From NCBI RefSeq assembly GCF_003130705.1, contig NZ_CP021354.1, forward strand, positions 1,736,001 to 1,800,000: DNA of 64,000 nucleotides, given 5' to 3'. Origin of the DNA: Rhodococcus oxybenzonivorans (GTDB lineage Bacteria; Actinomycetota; Actinomycetes; Mycobacteriales; Mycobacteriaceae). The position numbers and the translations under genes are program-made. This document shows, one piece after another, positions 53,194 through 61,482 of this stretch; within the stretch, counting starts at the first letter, position 1; every line of letters begins with the position of its first letter. Under the pieces are notes generated by a model. The model was not told the DNA's origin and made no database searches. It saw nothing but the letters and a program-made list of their open reading frames with translations.

Positions 53194-53858
53194 CTGGCCA
53201 CATACCTGTCGAGTCGGGCCTCGAGTCGGCCCTGAACGGCCGAGAGGACGATGCAGATCGCCCAGTAGTACAGCGCCGCGACACCGTACAGGGCGAAGAA
53301 GTCGAACGTGGGTGCGGCGGCGAGTTGCGCGACGCGCAGCAGTTCGGTGACGAGGATCGTCGAGGCCAGGGAGGTGTCCTTGACCAGCGAGATGAGCGTG
53401 TTGGACAGCGGCGGAACGGCCACACGGGCGGCCTGGGGGAGCACGATCCGCTGCAACGTCGTGGTGTATCCCATGCCGATGGTCTGGGCGGCTTCCCACT
53501 GACCTTTCGGGATGGACAGGATCGCCGAACGAATGACTTCCGCGGCGTAACCCCCGACGTTGAGGCTGAACGCAATCACCGCCGCCGGGAACGGTTCGAG
53601 CGTCACTCCGAATTGCGGCAACGCGTAGAAGACGATGAACAGCTGCACCAGCAACGGTGTGCCCCGGATGATCGAGATGTAGAAGCGGGCCGCGATCGAC
53701 AACGGTGTGATCGAGGAGATTCTGGCCAGCGCGACGAGCAGGGCAATGACCAATCCGATGGTGAAGCTGACGATAGTCAGCGGAATCGTCATGGTGAGTG
53801 TGGCCTTCAGCATCGGCCACAGGTTGTCCAGGATCAGTTGGATCGTTGCGTCGTCCAC
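53190..53858 (-). CDS. Polar amino-acid ABC importer, permease
   Basis: A 222-residue inner-membrane permease with about five transmembrane helices. YISIIRGTPLLVQLFIVFYA is the HisM/GlnP-type entry signature and EAAQTIGMGYTTTLQRIVLP the EAA loop that docks the ATPase. Sequence style resembles cystine permeases (TcyB). It lies 25 bases after the binding protein gene and overlaps the ATPase gene. Confidence 0.92.
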   Translation of the reverse strand: MDDATIQLILDNLWPMLKATLTMTIPLTIVSFTIGLVIALLVALARISSITPLSIAARFYISIIRGTPLLVQLFIVFYALPQFGVTLEPFPAAVIAFSLNVGGYAAEVIRSAILSIPKGQWEAAQTIGMGYTTTLQRIVLPQAARVAVPPLSNTLISLVKDTSLASTILVTELLRVAQLAAAPTFDFFALYGVAALYYWAICIVLSAVQGRLEARLDRYVAR

Positions 53859-53883
53859 TCCGGCGCTCCTCGTGCGTGCCGGT

Positions 53884-54672
53884 TCAGTTACTCGGCGCGG
53901 ACACGTCGGTGCCGAAGTACTTGTCCGAGATCTTCGCGAGTGTGCCGTCGGCGCGCAGTTCGGCGAGCGCCTTGTCGATGTCGGGCATCAGGCCGCTGTC
54001 CTTCCGGGCAGCGAAGGCCTGTTCGCTCGTGTCGCCGGTCTCGGCCGCGATCTTCACGCCCGCGTCATTAGTCTGCTTCTGATACTCCGCGACGGCGAGG
54101 TTGTCGTTGACGGTGGCGTCCACTCGTCCGTCCTTCAGAAGTGTGATCGCCTGCACGAAGCCCTCCACGGACTCGACATTTGCCCCGGCGTCCCTTGCGA
54201 CCTGAGCCCAGTTGCTGGTCGCGGACTGCGCTGCAGTCTTTCCGTTCAGATCGTCGAGTCCGGTAATCGAGTTGTCGTCGGCGCGGGTCACGATCACACC
54301 CTCCGACACCGTGTAGGGCGTCGACAGGTCGTACTTCTGGGTGCGCTCGTCGTTCACGGTGACCTGGTTGGCGACCAGGTCGTATCGCTTCGCCTCGAGG
54401 CCGGCGAAGATGGAGTCCCACGGGGTCTGGGTGAACTCGACGGACACACCGAGTTTGTCACCGACGGCGCGGATGACCTCGACGTCGTAGCCGGTGAGCT
54501 GACCGTCGGGGCCCTGATAGCTGAACGGCGTGTAGGTGCCCTCGGTGCCTACCTTGAGGACGCCCGCCTCGCGCACCTGGTCGATGACCGGGCCGGAGTC
54601 GGAATTGCTGCATCCTGCCAGGGACAGGGCGGTGACAGCGGCGATCAGGATGGCCGGAAGTGTGCGTCGCAC
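53884..54672 (-). CDS. Cystine-type amino-acid-binding lipoprotein
   Basis: A 262-residue solute-binding lipoprotein. The signal ends LAGC (Cys21) and the mature part begins REAGVLKVGTEGTYTPFSYQ; YDVEVIRAVGDKLG and FAGLEAKRYDLVANQVTVND are SBP_bac_3 segments. The TQTPWDSIFAGLEAKRYD form is close to cystine-binding TcyA, so L-cystine is the best guess; glutamine or other polar amino acids remain possible. GTG 54672 has GAGGAGGAA before it. First gene of the importer operon. Confidence 0.9.
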   Translation of the reverse strand: MRRTLPAILIAAVTALSLAGCSNSDSGPVIDQVREAGVLKVGTEGTYTPFSYQGPDGQLTGYDVEVIRAVGDKLGVSVEFTQTPWDSIFAGLEAKRYDLVANQVTVNDERTQKYDLSTPYTVSEGVIVTRADDNSITGLDDLNGKTAAQSATSNWAQVARDAGANVESVEGFVQAITLLKDGRVDATVNDNLAVAEYQKQTNDAGVKIAAETGDTSEQAFAARKDSGLMPDIDKALAELRADGTLAKISDKYFGTDVSAPSN

Positions 54673-54734
54673 GGTGTTCCTCCTCGTTCGGCGGATCAGC
54701 TCACCGTACTGGTCGAGTGCGGTTCGGAGAGGAT

Positions 54735-54842
54735 CTTCCGGGCTTCGAGGTCTTCACCGCCGGCCCGGGCGTGGCAGGTGTCGTTGCAGACGCCGGCCCC
54801 GAAGTCGCCGATTTCCTCACGGCGGTCCGGCCGTCGGCAGCC
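54735..54842 (+). pseudogene. Short coding-like remnant of an unidentified gene
   Basis: About 36 codons on the plus strand read LPGFEVFTAGPGVAGVVADA and then GPEVADFLTAVRPSAAS with high third-position GC, as in real genes here, but no credible start or continuation exists. After about 54850 base composition changes. It may be the tail of a gene cut when the adjoining accessory segment arrived. The rest of the 226-base gap (54673-54898) holds only the importer's upstream region. Confidence 0.3.
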
Positions 54843-54898
54843 AGTTATCACGTTGACCTCGAAGTCCGACTACGCCGCTCAAGCGATAGAGCCGCTGT

Positions 54899-55660
54899 CT
54901 ACTTCGGTGCCATGCGGATGGCCCCATCGAGGCGGATGGTTTCACCGTTGAGCATGGCGTTGTCGATGATATGAGCCGCGAGAGCCGCGTACTCGGTGGC
55001 TCGGCCGAGGCGAGATGGGTGTGGAACTTGCTTGCCGAGTGAGGTTTGCGCATCCTCGGGAAGTCCGGCCAGCATCGGCGTTTCGAAGATTCCGGGTGCA
55101 ATGGTGACTACTCGGATGAGATGGCGCGCAAGTTCGCGGGCAATCGGTAAGGTCATTGCCGCGACTCCACCTTTCGATGCCGCGTACGCCGGCTGACCGA
55201 TCTGACCGTCGAATGCTGCTACGGATGCGGTGTCGATGATGACGCCACGCTCGCCGTCCACCGGCTCGGTCTGCGCAATCCACTCGGCTGCAAGTCGAAG
55301 CACGTTGAAAGTTCCGATCAAGTTGACGCGAATTACCCGCTCAAAATCTGCGAGCGGAAGGGGTCCGCTCTTTCCGAGAACCTTGCCTGGTGTTCCCACG
55401 CCAGCGCAATTGACTACCACCCGCAAATCACCGAGGGATGCGGCGAAGTCGATCGCCGACAGGACGTCACCAGACGAGGTGACGTCGGCGGCCACGAAGT
55501 AGGCGCGCTTGCCTATCTCTTTCGCAGCGACGTCTCCTCCGGAGGATGACAGATCCAGCAGTACGACGTGTGCTCCACGCTCGTGCAAGGTGCGGGCGGT
55601 GGCATTGCCGAGGCCGGATGCTCCACCGGTGACGACGGCAACGGCTTCGGTGATGTTCAT
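54899..55660 (-). CDS. SDR 3-hydroxyacyl-CoA dehydrogenase-like (HSD17B10 type)
   Basis: A 253-residue [11 protein letters not shown] (11-18) binds NAD, NCAG is at 84-87, and S146, Y159 and K163 (YAASK) are catalytic. [20 protein letters not shown] and [20 protein letters not shown] closely match the type II 3-hydroxyacyl-CoA dehydrogenase/2-methyl-3-hydroxybutyryl-CoA branch. GAGGAGAA precedes the ATG by six bases. It lies just upstream (in gene order) of the remnant-bearing segment. Likely oxidises a beta-hydroxyacyl-CoA. Confidence 0.86.
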   Translation of the reverse strand: MNITEAVAVVTGGASGLGNATARTLHERGAHVVLLDLSSSGGDVAAKEIGKRAYFVAADVTSSGDVLSAIDFAASLGDLRVVVNCAGVGTPGKVLGKSGPLPLADFERVIRVNLIGTFNVLRLAAEWIAQTEPVDGERGVIIDTASVAAFDGQIGQPAYAASKGGVAAMTLPIARELARHLIRVVTIAPGIFETPMLAGLPEDAQTSLGKQVPHPSRLGRATEYAALAAHIIDNAMLNGETIRLDGAIRMAPK

Positions 55661-55808
55661 TGGTTCTCCTCTGTTCTGGACAACTGATGCATTGCCGACC
55701 GTGAATAGTTGTGGCCATGTATGACGAAGAATTGGACGACCAGTGCCGCTGCCTGTCTTCTGGATCGAGGGTCTCGGCCGCCGGTGGAAACACCGCTGGG
55801 CGTCGGGA

Positions 55809-56309
55809 TCAGAGGCGTTCGATGATGGTGGCGTTGGCCATGCCCGCGCCCTCGCACATCGTCTGCAGGCCGTAGCGTCCGCCGGTGGCCTCGAGCTGGT
55901 TGACCAGCGTGCCGAGCAGGCGGGTACCCGAGGAGCCGAGCGCGTGACCGAGGGCGATCGCACCGCCGCGCGGGTTCAGCTTGGCCGGGTCGGCACCGAA
56001 CTCGTGCGCCCACGCCAGCGGCACCGGCGCGAAGGCCTCGTTGACCTCGTAGGCGTCGATGTCGTCGATGCTCAGACCCGACTTCGCGAGGATCTTCTTC
56101 GTCGCCGGGATCGGGGCGGTGAGCATGAACACCGGGTCGTCGCCCGCAACGGAGAACGAATGGAACCGCGCCCGCGGAGTCAGGCCCAGCTTGGCGGCCA
56201 TCTCCTTACTCATGATCAGTGCACCGGACGCACCGTCGGTCAGCGGGGACGAGTTACCCGGGGTGATGTGCCACTGCGCCTCGGGGAACCGGGCCGCGTA
56301 CTGGTTCCG
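55809..56309 (-). pseudogene. Truncated thiolase (acetyl-CoA acetyltransferase) C-terminal remnant
   Basis: One open frame encodes only the C-terminal 40 percent of a thiolase. Similarity starts abruptly at YAARFPEAQWHITPGNSSPL and runs to the normal end [16 protein letters not shown]. The His of [17 protein letters not shown] and the Cys of CEGAGMA are present, but the N-terminal half with the nucleophilic cysteine is absent. Upstream of 56310 the sequence is unrelated and the alcohol dehydrogenase gene begins 50 bases on. An internal ATG at 56213 could yield a 134-residue product, which would lack activity. Confidence 0.82.
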
Positions 56310-56360
56310 GCATGTATGCCGCTCGAGGTCTGCGTCGCTCGAGCTAGCGGCGTCGGAGGA

Positions 56361-57485
56361 TCAGTAGATGATGACGCCGCGGATGTTGAGGCCAGCGTGC
56401 ATGTCGGCGTATCCCTGGTCGAGTTCGTCGAGGGAGTAGGTGCGAGTAATGATTTCGTCGAGTTTGAGTTGGCCGGCCATATACATGTCAAGCATCTTGG
56501 TGACGTCCCACATCGGGGCTACTCCGCCGAACATCGATCCCTGAATTCGCTTCTGATAGAGCGTCAGCTCGAAAGGAGAAATCGGCAGTCCGATGTGCGC
56601 CGAGTCGCCAAGCGCAGTGAGTACGACGGTGCCGCGCTTCGCGACGGAGTCGAAGGCTTCGGTGATGTGTTCGGGCTCGAGGGTGCCGACGGTGACGATG
56701 GTTGCCGCCGCGCCTTGCCCGTTGGTCAAGTTTCGGGCGATCTCGGTCGCCTCGGTCATGTCGGCGGCGGTGTGTGTTGCGCCGATCTCGAGTGCCTTCG
56801 ATCGCTTGAATTCCACCGGGTCGACTGCAATGACGTTGGTAGCACCGCCGTGACGGGCTCCTTGCAAGGCGAAGGCGCCGATGCCACCGATGCCCATGAC
56901 GATCACGGTGTCGCCGGGGACCGGCTGCGCCATGTTGAAACCGGATCCCCACCCGGTGTTGACGCCGCACCCGACCAAGCAGGCCTTGTCGAGGGGGATG
57001 GCTTTGTCGATCTTGACTGCGGACACCACGCCTACTGTGGTGTATTCGGAGAACGTCGAAACACCACACCACTGACCGACCGGTTTACCGTCGAGGGACA
57101 TCCGCCAGCTCTGGGGGTCGTCGAATCGGGAGCCGAGCATCAAGTGCTGTGCGAGGTCGCAGAGGTTGCCGTGGCCTGTTGCGCACATCTTGCAGCGTCC
57201 GCACTGCGGTAAACAGGAAAGTACGACATGGTCGCCGACCTCCCAGCCGGGAGTATGCGGGCCGACCATCTCCACAACGCCGGCTCCCTCGTGTCCGACA
57301 CACATCGGAAAGTGGCCGATGCCCATGTGCCCGGCGGCGATGCTGGCCTCGGTGTGGCAGAGACCGGATGCTGCCATCTTGACAAGTATTTCGCCCTGCC
57401 GAGGCTCGTCGAGATCCAGTTCGACGATCTCGAACTTGCCTGGCTGTTCGCGCAGTATCGCTCCGCGGGTTTTGATCGTTGCCAT
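56361..57485 (-). CDS. Zinc alcohol dehydrogenase, NDMA-dependent/mycofactocin-associated type
   Basis: A 374-residue zinc MDR dehydrogenase. Catalytic zinc ligands are in SGLCHTEAS and GHEGAGVVE; structural zinc cysteines are in LSCLPQCGRCKMCATGHGNLC. GIGGIGAFALQGARHGGA binds the nucleotide. Sequence matches the NDMA-dependent (Rxyl_3153-like) alcohol dehydrogenases that hold NAD tightly and are linked to the redox cofactor mycofactocin. AGGAG precedes the ATG. It probably oxidises an alcohol for the neighbouring acyl-CoA ligase route, via an aldehyde. No mycofactocin genes are in the window. Confidence 0.85.
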   Translation of the reverse strand: MATIKTRGAILREQPGKFEIVELDLDEPRQGEILVKMAASGLCHTEASIAAGHMGIGHFPMCVGHEGAGVVEMVGPHTPGWEVGDHVVLSCLPQCGRCKMCATGHGNLCDLAQHLMLGSRFDDPQSWRMSLDGKPVGQWCGVSTFSEYTTVGVVSAVKIDKAIPLDKACLVGCGVNTGWGSGFNMAQPVPGDTVIVMGIGGIGAFALQGARHGGATNVIAVDPVEFKRSKALEIGATHTAADMTEATEIARNLTNGQGAAATIVTVGTLEPEHITEAFDSVAKRGTVVLTALGDSAHIGLPISPFELTLYQKRIQGSMFGGVAPMWDVTKMLDMYMAGQLKLDEIITRTYSLDELDQGYADMHAGLNIRGVIIY

Positions 57486-57724
57486 GCTGATGCCTGCTCC
57501 TATATGTCTCGACGTGTGTTCACGGAATTCGAGTGCGGTGTCAGAGGCGACGCCTGGGAGCCGTCCTAGCGCGAGATGCGAATGCCTTTGATCGAGGGGA
57601 ATCGGTTACCGCAACGAGCCGAATTCCTGACTCCCGCATCCTGGCGAACTGGCTATACCGCCACGCTCCGATCTGCCGTTGCGTTCGTGGCTCGAAATCG
57701 AGTGAGTGGTCTGGAGACCAGCTT

Positions 57725-57761
57725 CCGGGGGCCTGATCCGGTGCGCGGAGCAGGCCCCCGG
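57725..57761 (-). terminator. Terminator after the luciferase-like monooxygenase gene
   Basis: A perfect 11-bp stem CCGGGGGCCTG (57725-57735) with 57751-57761 and a 15-base loop lies 18 bases past the monooxygenase stop. It separates that gene from the alcohol dehydrogenase. The rest of the gap 57486-57724 shows no gene, only the dehydrogenase's ribosome-binding region. Confidence 0.65.
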
Positions 57762-57778
57762 TTTCTGGTTCGACTTTG

Positions 57779-58900
57779 TTATCCGGCGGAGACGGCGGGC
57801 TGCGGAAGCGAAATCCTCGGCGCTACTTCGCTCTGGATCATCGCGAGAGAATTGAACCAGGGGGCGGGATCGTCGGAGTAGTCGTGGGATTCGATCTGCA
57901 GCGTGCCCCATCCGCCGCTGGCCTCGAACAACGTGTTGATCTTGTCTACCACGGTGTCCGGTGAGCCCACACAGAACACGTTGTCGACAACCCATTCCAG
58001 ATCGACGTCGGCCCTGTCCGCTCCGGCGTCCTTGATGAATCCGTCCATCATGCCGAAGCGCCACCAGATCGGAATGAGGTAGCGCTCGAAGCAGTATCCG
58101 ATTGGCCCTTCCATCACAAGCCGCTTCGCCTCCTTGTCCGTGTCGGCGACGAACACCGTCTGGGACACGTGATAGCGCGAACGATCAGCGACGTGCCCAT
58201 TTGCCTCTGCGGCGGTGGAGTAGATGTCCCAATGCATCTTCAGGGCGTCCAGCCCGGAGAAGATCGACATCGGTCGGAATCCGCGCTCGCCCGCGAACCT
58301 CATCGACGGTGACTTGGCGCTGAATCCGGTCACGGCGATTTCCGGTGCACCACCCCACGGACTGAGGTCGGCCAGCTTGTGCTGGTCGTCGCCCTCGTCG
58401 CCGTGCTTCTCTTCCGGGTAGCCGGCGTTCCAGAAACGTCCTTCATAGAAGAAGGGTTCGCGCTTCCAGATCTTCTCCATGATGTCGAGTGACTCGCGGA
58501 CCATCTCGTTGGTGAACTGAGTGTCTTCACCGTTCTTGATGCCATGAATGTACGAAGCGTCCGGATAGGCGCCGGCACCCACGCCGAGAAAGTACCGGCC
58601 CTCGAGGATCTGCGACAGCCAGCCGACCATGATTGCGAGCTTCGCCGGATTGTGGTGGGGAAGGATGTGAGCCATCGGCGCAAACTTGATCCGCTCGGTC
58701 TGGCGTGCGGCTGCTGCGATGATCAACTCTGGGTTGGGAATATTCTCCCAACGCTGTGAGGCATGCTCGGAGAACATGATCGAGTCGAAGCCGATCTTGT
58801 CGGTCTCGATGGCCTGCTTTACGCACCAGTCGAACGTCTGGCGCGCGGTCCGCTCGGGGCGCATGTACGGGTGGACGATGAGTCCTGTTTCCATTGCCAT
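57779..58900 (-). CDS. LLM-class flavin/F420-dependent monooxygenase (limonene-monooxygenase-like)
   Basis: A 373-residue luciferase-like enzyme. It begins METGLIVHPYMRPERTARQT and has FDSIMFSEHASQRWENI and VGWLSQILEGRYFLGVGAGA, typical of the family. The type resembles enzymes annotated as limonene 1,2-monooxygenases, but the substrate is unproven. AGAAGGA precedes ATG 58900; ATG 58894 is an alternative. It sits between a SnoaL-like gene and an alcohol dehydrogenase, in a set that could oxygenate a hydrocarbon and feed it to CoA activation. Confidence 0.84.
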   Translation of the reverse strand: MAMETGLIVHPYMRPERTARQTFDWCVKQAIETDKIGFDSIMFSEHASQRWENIPNPELIIAAAARQTERIKFAPMAHILPHHNPAKLAIMVGWLSQILEGRYFLGVGAGAYPDASYIHGIKNGEDTQFTNEMVRESLDIMEKIWKREPFFYEGRFWNAGYPEEKHGDEGDDQHKLADLSPWGGAPEIAVTGFSAKSPSMRFAGERGFRPMSIFSGLDALKMHWDIYSTAAEANGHVADRSRYHVSQTVFVADTDKEAKRLVMEGPIGYCFERYLIPIWWRFGMMDGFIKDAGADRADVDLEWVVDNVFCVGSPDTVVDKINTLFEASGGWGTLQIESHDYSDDPAPWFNSLAMIQSEVAPRISLPQPAVSAG

Positions 58901-58977
58901 TGTTCTGTCCTTCTATCGGGTGAGGGTGTTTCCTGGGCGAGGACTTTGTGGCCACGCGCCTCGCCGGGCGGGTCGGT

Positions 58978-59379
58978 TCAGGAATAGAAGATGTCGTAAG
59001 CGTGTTTGGTGTCCATGTACTCCTTGACGTGAATAATTTTTCCGTCGGCGATGTCGAATAAGAAGTGATACTGGTTTTTGTAGACGCGGCCATTGTTGAG
59101 TTCTGCATAGGACTCCGCCTCGACGGCAACCCGGTCACCCTGAGCGACGGCACCTGTAGGTGTAATCTGCAGCGCACCTTCTCTATAGATGCTCGTCACA
59201 CCGCGGAGGAGTTCGCCAAGTCGCTTCTTGTCGTAGTTGCCCGACATTCCCTCGATCTGCCCTGACACCCAGTAAGTCGCATCGGGGTGGAGGCAATCCA
59301 GGATGGCATCCACGTCTCCTGTCGAGAACACCTTGGCGAAATTATTGGCAATTTCTATGTTTTGTTCAGGGGTTGTCAC
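58978..59379 (-). CDS. SnoaL/NTF2-like protein
   Basis: A 133-residue cone-fold (NTF2-like) protein. IANNFAKVFSTGDVDAILDC and LHPDATYWVSGQI open the fold; FDIADGKIIHVKEYMDTKHA closes it. Members include small isomerases, hydrolases and cyclases. The Arg-x-Asp pair of limonene-epoxide hydrolase is not seen at the expected strand, so that function is not claimed. GTG 59379 is preceded by GGAGAAG. It lies between the ligase and the monooxygenase genes, 77 bases upstream of the latter. Confidence 0.8.
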   Translation of the reverse strand: MTTPEQNIEIANNFAKVFSTGDVDAILDCLHPDATYWVSGQIEGMSGNYDKKRLGELLRGVTSIYREGALQITPTGAVAQGDRVAVEAESYAELNNGRVYKNQYHFLFDIADGKIIHVKEYMDTKHAYDIFYS

Positions 59380-59439
59380 GTACTTCTCCAGACATGATTC
59401 GGAATGGTCGTACTGTGGATGAATAACTTCGGATCAGCG

Positions 59440-61101
59440 TTAAAGCGCGCCGACGCCGGTTTCTATTTCCGCGAGGCGCTCTGCGAGTGCGCGCTTGTTG
59501 ATCTTGGTCGCGGACATCGGCCAGTCATCGGGTTGGACGAGGTGCACCGCGCGGGGGACCTTGTACCGCGCGATCCTGCCTTGGCAGAACTGGATCACTT
59601 CCTCGGGCTCGACGCTGTGGCCTGCGCGAATCTCGATGAACGCGACGGGAACCTCGTCGAGACGCTCATCGGGTCGGCCGATCACGGCCGCGGCCTTGAC
59701 GGCCGGATGCTCACACAGGAAGGCTTCGACCTCGATGGCCGCAACGTTCTCGCCGCCGACCTTCAGCATGTCCTTGAGCCTGCCGTGGAACACGAGGCAG
59801 TCCGTCTCGGTCCGACTGTACAAATCGCCGGTGTGGAACCACCCATCCGTGTCGATCGCTGCCGCTGTCTTGATCGGATCCTTGTAATAGCCCTCCGTGA
59901 CGCAGTATCCGCGCACAAGCATTTCGCCCGGGGTGCCCTGAGGTTGGTCGGCGCCGGTGTCGGGATCGACGATGCGCAGCTCGATTCCAGGGGCAGCCTT
60001 GCCCTGGGTTCCCGAGCGGTCTGTGATGGTGTCGGATCGCTCGCTGAGCGCGTAAATACCAGCGGTTTCGGTCATCCCGCATGCGGCCACGAGTTCTGCG
60101 ATGGGGAAGGTTTGCTGAACTTGCTCGATCAGGACTCGCGGTCCGATCAAGAACAAGTAGCGAAGCGAGTCGAGCGCTGCTGCGTCGAACGAGGGGTGGT
60201 CCAACAATGATTGCATCATCGCGGGGAACCACGGCCAGGCAGTGGTCGGACGCTCCTGCTTCATCAGCGTCAGGGCACGACCGGGTTCGAAATAGATATC
60301 AGTGACGTAGGTTCCTCCCGCTCCCATCGCTCCGATCAGCGGCGAGAGTGCGGCGATGTGGAAGAGCGGACCGCCGGCCCAGCTGATATGGCGATCGTCC
60401 GTCACGAGCCGTTTGCCGGCGCGCTCGACTGGCCCGCGGGTCAAAGCCTCATGGGTAAGGACGCAGCCTTTGGGGTTCGCGGTGGTGCCTGAGGTATACA
60501 GGATTGCTGCGGCGTCGCGAATTCTGACTCGCCGCCGAATCTGATCCATATCCGAGGGGGGAACCGTCTCCGCCAACCGATCAAGCGTCGAGCGGCCGAC
60601 GAACCCTCGGTTGTTGCTCTCACCGCGGAGGAGTACTGCCTGCCGCAGCAGGGGTGCCTCCGGGAGGTGCAGGTCCCGGTCCGTGACGGCCTCGGCCAAT
60701 GATGGAAGAGCGTCGTGCATGACGTCGACGAAGTCGACATAAGCGTCATCTCCGGACACCGTCAACACTGCGGCCAAGTCCGCGTTTCGGACGATGTACC
60801 CGAGCTCACTGGCCTTGTGTCGAGCATTGAGCGGAACGATCACACCGCCAATCAGCGCCGCGCCGAAGAAGCCCTCAATGAACTCGATTCCGTTCGGGGC
60901 GAGCAGACCGACGTGGTCGCCCCGACGTACCCCGAGGGCGATGAGTCCGCGCGCAACGTGCGTTGCCCGTTCGAGCACGTCTGCGTAGGTGTATCGGCTG
61001 TCCGGGAAAACAATCAAGTCCCGGTCGGGATGGCTCCGGGCCCCGCGGACCAGGAGATCTGCAACCGGTAGCACCTCGCACCAGTCACCAGTGTCAACCA
61101 T
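59440..61101 (-). CDS. AMP-forming acyl-CoA ligase
   Basis: A 553-residue adenylate-forming ligase. AAILYTSGTTANPKGCVLTH is the P-loop, ACGMTETAGIYALSERSD the A5 region, GWFHTGDLYSRTETDCLVFH and LKDMLKVGGENVAAIEVEAF the hinge, and PMSATKINKRALAERL holds the catalytic Lys. It activates a carboxylic acid to its CoA ester. GAGGAA lies before the ATG. It leads the minus-strand segment with the SnoaL-like and monooxygenase genes and diverges from the large regulator. Confidence 0.88.
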   Translation of the reverse strand: MVDTGDWCEVLPVADLLVRGARSHPDRDLIVFPDSRYTYADVLERATHVARGLIALGVRRGDHVGLLAPNGIEFIEGFFGAALIGGVIVPLNARHKASELGYIVRNADLAAVLTVSGDDAYVDFVDVMHDALPSLAEAVTDRDLHLPEAPLLRQAVLLRGESNNRGFVGRSTLDRLAETVPPSDMDQIRRRVRIRDAAAILYTSGTTANPKGCVLTHEALTRGPVERAGKRLVTDDRHISWAGGPLFHIAALSPLIGAMGAGGTYVTDIYFEPGRALTLMKQERPTTAWPWFPAMMQSLLDHPSFDAAALDSLRYLFLIGPRVLIEQVQQTFPIAELVAACGMTETAGIYALSERSDTITDRSGTQGKAAPGIELRIVDPDTGADQPQGTPGEMLVRGYCVTEGYYKDPIKTAAAIDTDGWFHTGDLYSRTETDCLVFHGRLKDMLKVGGENVAAIEVEAFLCEHPAVKAAAVIGRPDERLDEVPVAFIEIRAGHSVEPEEVIQFCQGRIARYKVPRAVHLVQPDDWPMSATKINKRALAERLAEIETGVGAL

Positions 61102-61375
61102 GTCGTTCCTCGCTCGATCGTGAACACCAGGGGAGTTCCATCGGATGCCGGCGGAGTGTCCTCCGTCCGCCGGGCGCTGAGCCGCCGACTAACGGAACAG
61201 CTCCTCATCGGAACTCCGCGTCGGTGTGGTGCCCATCACTCTGCCGACTCCGCGGTGTGGATGGAACCCGTTCCTCTACGCGATCCACTACGCATCTAGT
61301 CGGGCTCGTGCGAGAGATATCTTCGTGCAGGTCAGAGCGGGGTTCACGGCTGGTCTGCGCGTGATGGGCGGCGTC

Positions 61376-61421
61376 GTGTCACATGCTGTCAGATCTTGAC
61401 CCCGTAGTTGCACAGTGTCAC
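61376..61421. promoter_or_regulatory. Direct repeat in the ligase/regulator divergent region
   Basis: GTGTCAC occurs at 61376-61382 and 61415-61421, within the 381 bases between the divergent acyl-CoA ligase and regulator genes. Spacing is 39 bases, about four helical turns, so they could bind the regulator on one DNA face. The rest of the gap (61102-61375) shows no gene or clear promoter. Confidence 0.35.
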
Positions 61422-61482
61422 GATGGCGCAGTGGACGGGGTTCCCCGACACCACGTCGCGCGGGGGTACCCAGGAAGGCATC

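Noticed and set aside
58978..59379. Limonene-1,2-epoxide hydrolase
   Set aside because: The fold family fits, but the Arg-x-Asp and second Asp catalytic pattern is not seen in the C-terminal strands.
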